Shown here: positions 7,940 to 16,228 of the stretch, piece after piece | Layout: each line of letters starts with the position of its first letter | Position numbering within the stretch: the stretch's first letter is position 1 | Source: JARKPK01 sp964631235 | Lineage (GTDB): Bacteria > Planctomycetota > Planctomycetia > Pirellulales > Thermoguttaceae | Length of the DNA: 64,000 bases | Assembly (NCBI GenBank): GCA_964631235.1 | Contig: CAZVZX010000010.1 | Span: forward strand, 1 to 64,000 | Direction of reading: 5' to 3' | Program-made: the position numbers and the translations under genes | The notes under the pieces: generated by a model | Database searches by the model: none | What the model saw: the letters and a program-made list of their open reading frames with translations, nothing else | What the model was told of the DNA's origin: nothing

Positions 7940-9751
7940 GTGATCATTGGTCCATTATTCACTCGAGAGTTGGCCACGGCCCCGCGGCGTCCGCGGCTGT
8001 ACCTGATTCGGGCGGCGTATCCGGGGATGCTCGTGGTGTTGATGCTGACCGCCTGGTTGGTGCTGACCGGCACGCAACTTGTGCGCGACGTGGGCGACCT
8101 GGCCCGCTTCGGCTCGCTCGTCTTTCAACTCCTCGCCCCACTGCAATGGGCACTGGTGGGGTTCATTGCGGCGCTGTCGGCAGCCGGCGCGGTGGCTCAC
8201 GAAAAAGATCGCCGCACCTTCGTGCTGCTGCTGCTGACGAACCTGACCAACAGCGAGCTGGTGTTGGGCAAGCTGCTGGCCAGTCTGCTGCCGGTGGGCG
8301 TCATGCTGGCGGCCTCGCTGCCGGTGTTTCTGCTGATCACCTTGTTCGGCGGGGTGTCGTTCGAGCAGATCGGCCGAGTGTACTTAGTAACTGCGGCAAC
8401 GGCGCTGGTGTGCGGCAGCTTGGGATCGACCATCGCCCTGTGGCGAGAGAAGACGTTTCAGGCCCTGGCGGTCACCCTTTTGGCCTTGGTGGTGTGGGTG
8501 GCCGTGGGCGAGCTAGCGGCCGGCGGGGCAATTGCAACGCTGGGTCTCGGGCAGGCCGTGGAACAGTATGCCGCCTTGCTTAGCCCCTGGAGAGCCTTGT
8601 CAATCGCCATGCAGCCGTTTCCCGCCGCAATCGGCGAGGGCCAAGCGGCGGCCGGGCTGTCGATGGCCGGTCCGACTTCCGGCTTCGTGCTTTTTGCCTT
8701 GGCGGCGGCTGCGGTGCTCAACGCAACGGCAATGGCCTTCGTTCGGCGCTGGCATGTGGTGCGCGACGAGCAGGGGGCCCGCACAGCGGCCGGAACCGAC
8801 GATGCCGAAACAACCGGGGCGGCCGAAGCCGTCGCAGAGCAGTCGGCGGCCGCTCTGCCGGCGCGACATGCCGCCGAGCAAACGGACAAAACCCGCGTCG
8901 TTTGGGACAATCCCGTGCTTTGGCGCGAAATCCGCACTTGGGCCTACGGCCGAAAAATCCTTGCGCTTCGCTTGGGCTATTTGGCGCTGTGCGTTCTGGC
9001 GGCCGCAGGCCTGCACTGGATGATCGAGGGCGGACGGTTGGTCGAGTACGGCCACGGAGCGGCGGTGCTCGTGCCTGTGGTGTTGCTCAGCTTAGTGCTG
9101 GTCAATGCGCAGGCCGTCAGCGCGCTCACTTCCGAGCGAGATGCGAAATCGCTCGATCTGTTGTTGGTTACCGATCTGACGCCCGCCGAAATCGTCTTCG
9201 GCAAACTCGGAGGAGTGCTCTACAACGTCAAAGAGATGATCGCCGCTCCGCTGCTGCTGCTTTTGTACCTTTGGTGGCGCGGCGGGATCGGTACGGAGAA
9301 CCTGTTGTACCTGATCGGCGGGGGCGGGGTGCTGTATCTCTTTGTGGCGGTGGTCGGTTTGCACACCGGAATGATCTACGAGAACACGCGGATCGCCGCG
9401 GCGACGAGTTTGGGAGCCGTGTTCTTCCTATTCCTCGGTGTGGCCGCCTGCATGAGAATCATGGTGGCCTTCAGCGGATCGTTCCACGCGCAACTGCTGC
9501 CGTTTGTCGCGCTGGGTGTATTCGGTGGATTGGGGCTGTACTTGGCCCTGGGTGCCCGCAACCCTTCAACGGCCTTGGCCGTGGCATCATTTACTTGCCC
9601 GCTGGCCACGTTCTACGCCCTGACCAGCTATCTGCTGGGGGCCACGTTGGGCGTTTTCTTAGTGACGAGTGCGGCCTACGGGTTTGCCACCGCCGCAATG
9701 CTTGTGCCGGCTTTATACGAGTTCGATACGGCCACAGGCCGATCCGACTGA
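7940..9751 (+). CDS. ABC-2 type transporter permease-like membrane protein
   Basis: The 603-residue protein is built of two halves, each with about six membrane spans, separated by a hydrophilic linker near residues 275-310. The first half has AHEKDRRTFVLLLLTNLTNSELVLGK and the second has SERDAKSLDLLLVTDLTPAEIVFGK. These matching segments are the conserved ABC-2 permease signature just before the inner spans, and show an internal duplication. Such proteins form the channel of exporters with a separate ATPase, but no ATPase gene is next to it, so the partner must lie elsewhere. The start is GTG at 7940, with GAGGAG 9 bases upstream; a longer reading from 7790 has no binding site. Substrate unknown. 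Confidence 0.82.
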   Translation: MIIGPLFTRELATAPRRPRLYLIRAAYPGMLVVLMLTAWLVLTGTQLVRDVGDLARFGSLVFQLLAPLQWALVGFIAALSAAGAVAHEKDRRTFVLLLLTNLTNSELVLGKLLASLLPVGVMLAASLPVFLLITLFGGVSFEQIGRVYLVTAATALVCGSLGSTIALWREKTFQALAVTLLALVVWVAVGELAAGGAIATLGLGQAVEQYAALLSPWRALSIAMQPFPAAIGEGQAAAGLSMAGPTSGFVLFALAAAAVLNATAMAFVRRWHVVRDEQGARTAAGTDDAETTGAAEAVAEQSAAALPARHAAEQTDKTRVVWDNPVLWREIRTWAYGRKILALRLGYLALCVLAAAGLHWMIEGGRLVEYGHGAAVLVPVVLLSLVLVNAQAVSALTSERDAKSLDLLLVTDLTPAEIVFGKLGGVLYNVKEMIAAPLLLLLYLWWRGGIGTENLLYLIGGGGVLYLFVAVVGLHTGMIYENTRIAAATSLGAVFFLFLGVAACMRIMVAFSGSFHAQLLPFVALGVFGGLGLYLALGARNPSTALAVASFTCPLATFYALTSYLLGATLGVFLVTSAAYGFATAAMLVPALYEFDTATGRSD

Positions 9752-9802
9752 GCGCGCGCGCGGCACAGCCGGCGGCCGACAAAGTGATCGCACGGCAACG
9801 CG

Positions 9803-10039
9803 CTACTTATGGTAGCCCAATTGTTTAATCACCGCGAGCATCTCTTCGTAGGTGATGAAGCGACGGCGGTGCAAGAGCTTGTACGAATCGATGGCTTGGG
9901 CCAATTCGCGGGCGTCGGGCGACAGGCCTTCGTGGCTATCGGCGAACTGGCGACGTTCCACCCCGACCGAACCGCCGGACGAATTGGGCGAACGGCGATC
10001 GACGAATGTTTCCGGGGCGGCATCGAGGGTTTCGGACAT
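9803..10039 (-). CDS. small conserved planctomycete-type protein
   Basis: The 78-residue protein has a variable N-terminal half and a conserved-looking end: LSPDARELAQAIDSYKLLHRRRFITYEEMLAVIKQLGYHK, read here from residue 39. I recall this C-terminal pattern from many planctomycete genomes, where it is annotated hypothetical. The ATG at 10037-10039 has a strong GAGGAG upstream. It is soluble, helical and basic near the end, which would suit a nucleic-acid or ribosome contact, but that is a guess. Confidence 0.75.
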   Translation of the reverse strand: MSETLDAAPETFVDRRSPNSSGGSVGVERRQFADSHEGLSPDARELAQAIDSYKLLHRRRFITYEEMLAVIKQLGYHK

Positions 10040-10383
10040 GACTTGGACTCCTCGGGAACAATTCCCGCTGCAAACGAATTGCTCGGGCGAGGCGCCGGCA
10101 ACCAACACCCTGCCGCTGCGAAACGCTACAGCGACAACAAGGCTCGATTCAGCCGCAACGAGAAAGGCTCGGCCAAGGTCTCGTTGCGCCGCACACTTCC
10201 GCCGGGCCATACAAACTTAGCTTTGCCGCGAAGCTACGAGCGCGAATCGGCGCAGCCGAATCCCCCAGGCGGCATGCGTCAAAAGGCAGACTCTGCCGAC
10301 GAGAACGATTGTGCCGAGTATATCGGGGCCGGCAGCGACACTCGGCAGAAGGCGCGAGGTCGCGCGGCACAAGTTCCATGCCA
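10040..10383. other. intergenic region, nothing recognised
   Basis: 344 bases between two minus-strand genes. No gene-like frame, repeat or clear promoter was seen. Confidence 0.45.
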
Positions 10384-11001
10384 CTACCGTTCGTAGGTGC
10401 CCATCAGCACCCCCTCGGCCAGAACATGGTCGCGGATTTCTTCGAGAAGTTGCTTTTTCGTGGCGCCCGGCTCGATCGTCAGATGACCATCGAGGGCATA
10501 GAGCCGGAAGAAGTAACGGTGCGTGCCGTGGCCGGGCGGGGGCATCGGGCCGCGATACCCGACGTTGTCTTTCGGCCAGGAATTGCGGCCCTGCATCGCC
10601 CCGGCCGGATGCTTTAGCCGCAGGTCGCGCGGCACGCCTTCGGGCAGGCCTGTCTCACTAGCAGGGATTTTATAAATCACCCAGTGAACCCACGGTTCCT
10701 CGGTCGGGGCGTCGGGATCATCGCAAATCAGCACCAATTCCTTGGCTTTGTCGGGCAGATTCTTCCATGCCAGCGGCGGCGAAACGTCGGCACCCTCGCC
10801 CGTGTACTTCTTCGGTATCGGATCGCCGTGTTTGAACGCGGAACTAGTGATTTCGATCGTCATGGCTCGCTCCCCCTTGGACTGGACATTTTTCACAGCG
10901 GCCGGGGCGGCGGCATGTTCGGCCGCGTCCGGTCCGCAGCCCATCGTTCCCAACCACACAGCAACCGCCACGATCGCGACGGCCGTCATCTGCCGTTTCA
11001 T
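10384..11001 (-). CDS. exported PEBP family protein (YbhB/YbcL, Raf-kinase-inhibitor-like)
   Basis: The 205-residue protein starts with a signal peptide whose end reads LGTMGCGPD, so it may be lipid-anchored on that cysteine, though the lipobox is imperfect. The PEBP domain fills residues 47-205: an ITSSAFKHGDPIPKKYTGEG start, the DDPDAP ligand-site motif and the GTHRYFFRLYALD motif. PEBP proteins bind anionic ligands; bacterial members have no settled role. Start ATG is supported by GGAG upstream. An internal ATG at residue 47 would give a cytoplasmic form of ordinary YbhB length and cannot be excluded. Confidence 0.9.
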   Translation of the reverse strand: MKRQMTAVAIVAVAVWLGTMGCGPDAAEHAAAPAAVKNVQSKGERAMTIEITSSAFKHGDPIPKKYTGEGADVSPPLAWKNLPDKAKELVLICDDPDAPTEEPWVHWVIYKIPASETGLPEGVPRDLRLKHPAGAMQGRNSWPKDNVGYRGPMPPPGHGTHRYFFRLYALDGHLTIEPGATKKQLLEEIRDHVLAEGVLMGTYER

Positions 11002-11097
11002 GGTCGATTCTCCGATTCCGTTTTCGTTGTACCACGAACAACGAATTGATTGAAGCGAAGCTTCGGGCGATTGGGGCGATGGTCGGGCGCTCGCGGG

Positions 11098-12561
11098 TCA
11101 ACCTTTGACGACGCCCACCGGCCGCAACCGCGCCACCTTGCGGGCCAGACCGGCCCGATGCACCACATCGACCACCACGCTGACATCTTTGTACGCCGCC
11201 GGCTGCTCCTCGGCCAGGCCCTTCCAGTGACGGCAACGGGCGGCCACGCCAAGCTCGGCCAGCTCTTGCTCGATCCGCCGTCCGCGGGCATGGGCCACAG
11301 CCGCCGTCCGCGACATCACCCGCCCTGCTCCGTGGCACGAGGTGCCGAAGGTCTTCTCCATCGAGGCTGGTTCGCCGGCCAGCACCCAACTCGCCCGACC
11401 CATATCGCCCGGGATGATGACCGGCTGACCGATGAGGCGATAGGCTTCGGGCAGTTCGGGATGCCCGGCCGGGAACGCCCGAGTCGCTCCCTTGCGATGC
11501 ACACAGAGCAGTTTCTCTCGGCCGTCAACGACATGCCGCTCCATTTTGGCGATGTTGTGGGCCACGTCGTACACCAGTTGCAGATCGAGCTGTTCCCAGT
11601 TGCGGCCGAAAAACTCGGCGAAGACCTCTCGCGTTTGCCACATGAGCAACTGGCGGTTCGCCCAGGCGAAGTTCGCCGCTGCGCGCATCGCGCCCAGGTA
11701 GCGTTGGCCCTCGTCGCTGCGAACCGGGGCGCAAACGAGTTGGCGGTCGGGTAGCGCGATGCCGTAGCGCCGCGGGGCGTCGCGCATCTCGCGCAAGGCA
11801 TCGTCGCAAATCTGGTACCCCAGCCCGCGCGATCCCGAGTGAATCATCACCGCCAGCGAACCGAGGGCCAGCCCCATCGCTTCGGCGGCCGGCGGATCGC
11901 AAATCTCTTCGACCACCTGCACTTCGAGGAAATGGTTGCCCGAGCCGAGCGTGCCGCATTGGTCGCCGCCGCGGGCAAGGGCCCGATCGCTGACGAACTC
12001 GGGCCGCGCGTCGGGCAAACAGCCCCCTGCCTCGGTGTGCTCTAAATCGCGACGGGTGGCGAGACCTTTGGTGTGCAAATACTCCGCCCCGCGGCGAAGC
12101 AGGTTCTTCATTTCGCTGCCGCCGAAGAGATACTCGCCGCCCTCGCCGACTCCCGCAGGTACGCGGCGGAACAGCGCGTCGATCAAGGCGTTCAATCGAG
12201 GACGCACTTCTTCGTAGGGCAGATTCGAGCGAACCAAACGAACGCCGCAATTGATGTCGTAGCCCACCCCGCCCGGCGAAATCACCCCACCCTCCTCCGG
12301 ATCGGTGGCGCACACCCCGCCGATGCAGAAGCCGTAGCCCCAGTGGATGTCGGGCATGGCCAGGCTGGCCTGCTGAATGCCCGGCAAAAAGGCCACGTTG
12401 GCCACTTGCTCGGGCGCTTGGTCGGCGCGGATCTGATCGAGGAGCCGCTCGTCGGCGTAGATGCGTCCTTCGACGCGCATTCCCGCCTTGTACTCGCGTG
12501 GAATCCGCCACGTACACTGGTCGATCTGTTCCAAGGGACCGCAAAAGCCGTCTTTGCCCAT
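11098..12561 (-). CDS. rtcB: RtcB RNA-splicing ligase
   Basis: The 487-residue protein has the family's normal length and all hallmark motifs: YDINCGVR at about 101-108 with the metal-binding Asp and Cys, GSGNHFLEV, HSGSRGLGY, VAHNIAKME, HRKGATRAF and CHGAGR with the histidine that is guanylylated. RtcB joins 2',3'-cyclic-phosphate or 3'-phosphate RNA ends to 5'-hydroxyl ends using GTP and Mn, in tRNA splicing or RNA repair. The activator archease is encoded immediately upstream on the same strand. The ATG at 12559-12561 (AGGAAG upstream) begins where the family begins; the frame is open for 88 more codons upstream, but that part is Arg-rich and unlike any domain. Confidence 0.95.
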   Translation of the reverse strand: MGKDGFCGPLEQIDQCTWRIPREYKAGMRVEGRIYADERLLDQIRADQAPEQVANVAFLPGIQQASLAMPDIHWGYGFCIGGVCATDPEEGGVISPGGVGYDINCGVRLVRSNLPYEEVRPRLNALIDALFRRVPAGVGEGGEYLFGGSEMKNLLRRGAEYLHTKGLATRRDLEHTEAGGCLPDARPEFVSDRALARGGDQCGTLGSGNHFLEVQVVEEICDPPAAEAMGLALGSLAVMIHSGSRGLGYQICDDALREMRDAPRRYGIALPDRQLVCAPVRSDEGQRYLGAMRAAANFAWANRQLLMWQTREVFAEFFGRNWEQLDLQLVYDVAHNIAKMERHVVDGREKLLCVHRKGATRAFPAGHPELPEAYRLIGQPVIIPGDMGRASWVLAGEPASMEKTFGTSCHGAGRVMSRTAAVAHARGRRIEQELAELGVAARCRHWKGLAEEQPAAYKDVSVVVDVVHRAGLARKVARLRPVGVVKG

Positions 12562-12861
12562 AACCGTTGCTTCCTGCTCTTCGGGCCGAACCGCCTGAGC
12601 TTGTCGTCGCCGTCTTTGCCGTTCTCGCCACTCGATCGCGGCCAATTGCCGTTCCACCGAACGCGTTCGATCCGCGAGTTCGGCCCAACGAAACGGCACC
12701 CGGCCCAGGCCGCGCGGAGTCGTTGTTTGTGAGGATTCTCCGCGGCCGGCGAGGGCCGCCACACCTCGGGCAGCTCGGAAATCGCCTACTGCTCGCTCGC
12801 TGAAACAATCGCTTCTCTCGTTCAACGGAGAAGTCGTTTCAGGCGGTGCGAGGCATCAGAA
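12562..12861. other. gap between archease and rtcB
   Basis: 300 bases. The rtcB frame stays open through most of it (to 12825), but the predicted residues look non-coding. Nothing else seen. Confidence 0.45.
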
Positions 12862-13272
12862 TTATAGATCGACGATCACCTCAGCCAACCAGTGGCTCTC
12901 ATGGCGGGCAACCTTGAGCCCGTGATAGGTGATTGCCTTGACCTCTTGGCCCAATTCATGACGTTGCCGATCGACCGGCTCGCCCTCGGCTTCGCCGTTC
13001 AGTCCGTCGGCATCGAAGGCGACGCGGCATCGGGCGGCTAACCAATGTTCGGCCGAGAACAAATAGAGCAATTCGCCGAGCCAATCGTGCAGCAGTTCTT
13101 CCCAATCCGTTCCCCGAATGCGAATCGGCCGCGTTTCGTTGCGGCCGATCGCTTCGGGATTGCGACAAATAATCGAAATCAACCCGGCTGCCGCCTCTTC
13201 GAAAAGCGATTCGATCGACTCGGCTTCGACGCGCAGGCCCAAATCGGCGGTGTGCTCGAAGGTGGTGAACAT
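12862..13272 (-). CDS. archease, RtcB-activating protein
   Basis: The 136-residue protein begins MFTTFEHTADLGLRVEA, the archease signature in which the early His-Thr-Ala-Asp forms part of the metal site. It ends with the ITYHGLKVARHESHWLAEVIVDL region, which closes the family. Archease speeds RtcB guanylylation and multiple turnover. The gene is upstream of rtcB on the same strand, 300 bases apart, a pairing widely seen in archaea and bacteria. ATG at 13270-13272 is preferred over a TTG five codons earlier because the family starts here; neither has a strong ribosome binding site. Confidence 0.93.
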   Translation of the reverse strand: MFTTFEHTADLGLRVEAESIESLFEEAAAGLISIICRNPEAIGRNETRPIRIRGTDWEELLHDWLGELLYLFSAEHWLAARCRVAFDADGLNGEAEGEPVDRQRHELGQEVKAITYHGLKVARHESHWLAEVIVDL

Positions 13273-13387
13273 GCGACTGTTGCTCAATCTAACTGCGCAC
13301 TATCTTCGAAAGTCGCTTGCCGAGGTTTTCTAATTTCGCAAATCACGGGCCCCGAAAATGCCGAGTATCCAATCCCGCGCAGTAGAA

Positions 13388-14764
13388 TTAGGCCAGGGCC
13401 GGCAGTTCGTACCCCTTGCGCCGGGCGCGAGAAAGCAGCTTATTGGCTTCTTCGCAGTTGGTGAACCGTTCGGCCGCCGGGTCCCAGCGGAGCGGTTCGC
13501 CCACCCGGCCGATCTTGCGCACGATGTTCACCAAGTAGCATAGCGAGGTCGCGCGCTGCCCGATCTCGACATCGGCATTGCAGCGGGCGCGCGACTTGAT
13601 GCAATCGACCCAGTTTTGAATGTGGGCTTCGGTCTCCGGCCGAGGATTGGGGCCGGGATTGTCCGATGCGAGGATGATGTCTTTCGGATTCGAGGCCAGC
13701 TTGTTGCGGTTGATTTCGATCTTCCCTTTTTCGCAGGTGAAGATCGCGCCCAAGCCCGGCCCGCGATCGCCGTCGAGATGAAGCTTCACTTGCGTGCCCG
13801 AGGCGAAGGTCATCGTCACCTTTGCGCGCGGCCCGACGACCGGCTTCGACAGCCCGTGATACGCCAGGCCGGTGTCGTCCTCGGGCACTTGGTCGGCGGC
13901 GTATTTGCCGGTGGGCTTTACCTCGACGGGCTCTTCGAGCACGATTTCGCTCGGGCCGGTGTCGTCCGTTCCCAAAGCGCGGTTGATCTGATCATACGAA
14001 TGCGTGCCCCAACCGGTAACCCCGAAGCACAGGCCGCCGCCATCGTAATCGTCCCATCGCTCCCAACCGTGATGCAGTTGCGGGTGGTAGGGCCGCAGCT
14101 CGGCCTGATTGGTCCAAATATCCCACCAGTTCTCGCTGCCTCCCTTCGGCAGCGGCTTTGATTCGGTCGAGGTCCAGCGATCGGGGCCGACAAAGTTCGG
14201 AGCCAAGACCGTCAAGCATTTGCCGAGCTTGCCTTTTTTCACCAAGTCGCTGGCCCAGTTATTGATGGGGATCGACCGCTGCTGCGTGCCCACCTGCGTT
14301 ACTCGTTGGTAGCGTCGGGCCGCCTCGACAAGGTACCGCCCTTCGGCGATCGAGAGGCACATCGGCTTCTCGATGTACACGTCCATGCCGGCCTGCATGG
14401 CCAACACTGTAATCCACGCCCGCGCATGGGTCGTTGTTTCAACCATCACGGCATCGAGCTTTTCCTTTTCGATCATCGTGCGGAAGCATTCGTATCCCTT
14501 CCATCCGGCATCTTTGCCCATCTGGTTGATGAAGGCATCGACCCTCGGCAAGAAGCAATCGCACACGGCGGCGATCTTCCAGCCTTTCACTTCGCGCGAT
14601 TCGTTGACGATCTGCCTCGCTCGGCCGCCCAGCCCGATGATTCCCACCCGCACCGTTTCGCTCGGCGCTGCCTGCAACAGGCGACCCGGGAGCACCATCG
14701 GCACGGCCAACGCGGTACCGGCAACCTTCAACACCCGACGGCGAGTCATAGTCGATGCAGTCAT
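13388..14764 (-). CDS. Tat-exported Gfo/Idh/MocA family oxidoreductase
   Basis: The 458-residue protein has a Tat signal (MTRRRVLKVAGTALAVP near residues 6-21). The nucleotide-binding domain begins VRVGIIGLGGRARQIV, and the canonical EKP motif is present (MDVYIEKPMCLS). The second domain has VGTQQRSIPINNWASDLV and a substrate-side GTHSYDQINRALG segment, as in many planctomycete secreted members. The start at 14764 has a GGAG upstream; a longer frame to 14872 is unlikely. The substrate is probably a sugar or sugar derivative, by family only. The gene lies downstream of a histidine kinase on the same strand. Confidence 0.92.
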   Translation of the reverse strand: MTASTMTRRRVLKVAGTALAVPMVLPGRLLQAAPSETVRVGIIGLGGRARQIVNESREVKGWKIAAVCDCFLPRVDAFINQMGKDAGWKGYECFRTMIEKEKLDAVMVETTTHARAWITVLAMQAGMDVYIEKPMCLSIAEGRYLVEAARRYQRVTQVGTQQRSIPINNWASDLVKKGKLGKCLTVLAPNFVGPDRWTSTESKPLPKGGSENWWDIWTNQAELRPYHPQLHHGWERWDDYDGGGLCFGVTGWGTHSYDQINRALGTDDTGPSEIVLEEPVEVKPTGKYAADQVPEDDTGLAYHGLSKPVVGPRAKVTMTFASGTQVKLHLDGDRGPGLGAIFTCEKGKIEINRNKLASNPKDIILASDNPGPNPRPETEAHIQNWVDCIKSRARCNADVEIGQRATSLCYLVNIVRKIGRVGEPLRWDPAAERFTNCEEANKLLSRARRKGYELPALA

Positions 14765-14825
14765 TGTGATGGACTCCGAGAACGAATGGAGTGATGCTTG
14801 AAAGGACGTATTGTCTCTTGGATCA

Positions 14826-14913
14826 AACCGCAGAGACGGAAAGTCGGCCGTTCGCGGACAACATGCAATCAAGCCGTTTCGCCGTGCTCGCGGCCTTTCT
14901 CCTCACGGAGCGG
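14826..14913 (+). repeat. dispersed ~90-bp palindromic repeat, copy 1 (diverged)
   Basis: It begins AACCGCAGAGACGGAAAGTCGG and continues through GCAATCAAGCCGTTTCGCCG to an ACGGAGCGGA end. The order of blocks matches the clearer copies at 21901 and 47444, with many substitutions. It lies in the 296-base gap between the oxidoreductase start and the histidine kinase stop, where nothing else was recognised. Confidence 0.5.
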
Positions 14914-15060
14914 ACCTGTTTCGCAAGGAGGGGAACAGCGTCGAGCACGGCCGTCGAGCGAGAATCGGGAACACGCCCATCAGCCCGCGCTCCATCGCCG
15001 ATCTGAGCGGCCAAGTGAAACGCGATCTGTCCGGCAGCGTAATCCGCCGGCGCGGCGATG

Positions 15061-15846
15061 TCAACTTGCCCGCGGGCCTTCTTCGGTCGGCGGTGCGGGT
15101 GCGGCCCCTTCGCTGGGCAAACGAGCAGGCAAAGGCAGCGTGATGGTGAACTGCGTGCCGCGGCCGGGTTCGCTTTGCACGCGGATCGTGCCGCCGTGGG
15201 CCTCGACGATTTTCTTGGCCGTCGGCAGCCCCAAGCCTGCTCCGCCCGGCTTGGTGGAAAAGAACGCGTCGAACACTTTTGCTTGGGTTGCCGCATCCAT
15301 GCCCACGCCGGTATCAATCAGATCGAGCGCCACCCCATCGGCCGAAACGTAGGTGCGGACCACCAGTTGGCCGCCCTGGGGCATCGCCTGCCGCGCATTG
15401 CGAATGAGGTTGATCAGCACCCCGTGGAAGGCTTCGCGGTCGAGCAGCACGGTAGGCAGGTCGCTCAGAAGATAATCGATGATTTCGATTCGAGCGGCAG
15501 CCGCCTCGGGCCGGAAGAAATCGATCGCCTCGCGAATCCGCTCGTTCAGATCGGTCGGTTCCAATTTCAGGTGATGCGGCTTGGCGAAATTGAGGAACTC
15601 GTTGAGCAGATCTTCGAGGCGGCGGCACTCGTTGCGCACAATCTCTACTTTGCGCATCACCCGTTTGTCGCGCGGCGAATCAGAACCGGCGAACTCCTCG
15701 GCCAACAGGTCCATATTCAACCGGATGGTCGAGAGCGGGTTCTTGATTTCGTGCGCCAAGCCGCCCGCCAACCGTGCAATCTCGGTGTAGCGCTCGATTA
15801 ACTGCTGGTTCCGTTCGGCCAGCGTGGAACCGGACGACATCGGCAT
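15061..15846 (-). CDS. soluble sensor histidine kinase (HisKA + HATPase_c)
   Basis: The 261-residue protein is only a kinase core. The dimerisation/phosphoacceptor helix has LAGGLAHEIKNPLSTIR (phospho-His at about residue 31). The ATPase domain shows the N box (LINLIRNARQAMP), G1 box (DTGVGMD) and G2 box (GGAGLGLPTAKKIVE). There is no membrane span or recognised sensor domain; about 20 residues precede the H box. The HEIKNPL form of the H box is common in the NtrB-like kinase group. No response regulator is adjacent, so it is an orphan here. It is encoded 383 bases downstream of pnp on the same strand. Confidence 0.9.
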   Translation of the reverse strand: MPMSSGSTLAERNQQLIERYTEIARLAGGLAHEIKNPLSTIRLNMDLLAEEFAGSDSPRDKRVMRKVEIVRNECRRLEDLLNEFLNFAKPHHLKLEPTDLNERIREAIDFFRPEAAAARIEIIDYLLSDLPTVLLDREAFHGVLINLIRNARQAMPQGGQLVVRTYVSADGVALDLIDTGVGMDAATQAKVFDAFFSTKPGGAGLGLPTAKKIVEAHGGTIRVQSEPGRGTQFTITLPLPARLPSEGAAPAPPTEEGPRAS

Positions 15847-16228
15847 GGTTCAACTCGGCAAAAGTTCTTCCGAATACCGTTTCACCACGGCGCAGCCGCG
15901 ATTCCCGTGAACGCGGTGCCGTTGCGTTTCCGAGCAGCGTTGGAAGCGGCGTGCTTTCGTCTCCGGGCCGACGCGCGCCCGAACACAGCGACGGTCGTTG
16001 CCGCGGCAACGGCTCCCGCATCTGCCCACTCGACGCCCCGCATCGGTCGCTTGCTTCATTGCCCTAAGGCCAACAACCGGCACGGCCGCGACGACCGAAT
16101 AAGCGCCAACGTGCTGCGGAATTCGGCGTCCCGTCTTTTCGCCCGAGGAGCTCGATGTTGCACAGCGGGCGGAAAGCGTCGGGGCGCCGAAATCTCGGTT
16201 TTGGAGGAAAGGGAGCTGCCCGAAATCG
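15847..16228. other. gap between pnp and histidine kinase
   Basis: 382 bases with no recognisable gene. Open frames here are Arg/Ala-rich read-through of the repetitive pnp tail or its flank. Confidence 0.45.

Noticed and set aside
12562..12825. 88-residue N-terminal extension of RtcB
   Set aside because: No domain, Arg-rich, and a proper Shine-Dalgarno precedes the internal ATG at the family start.
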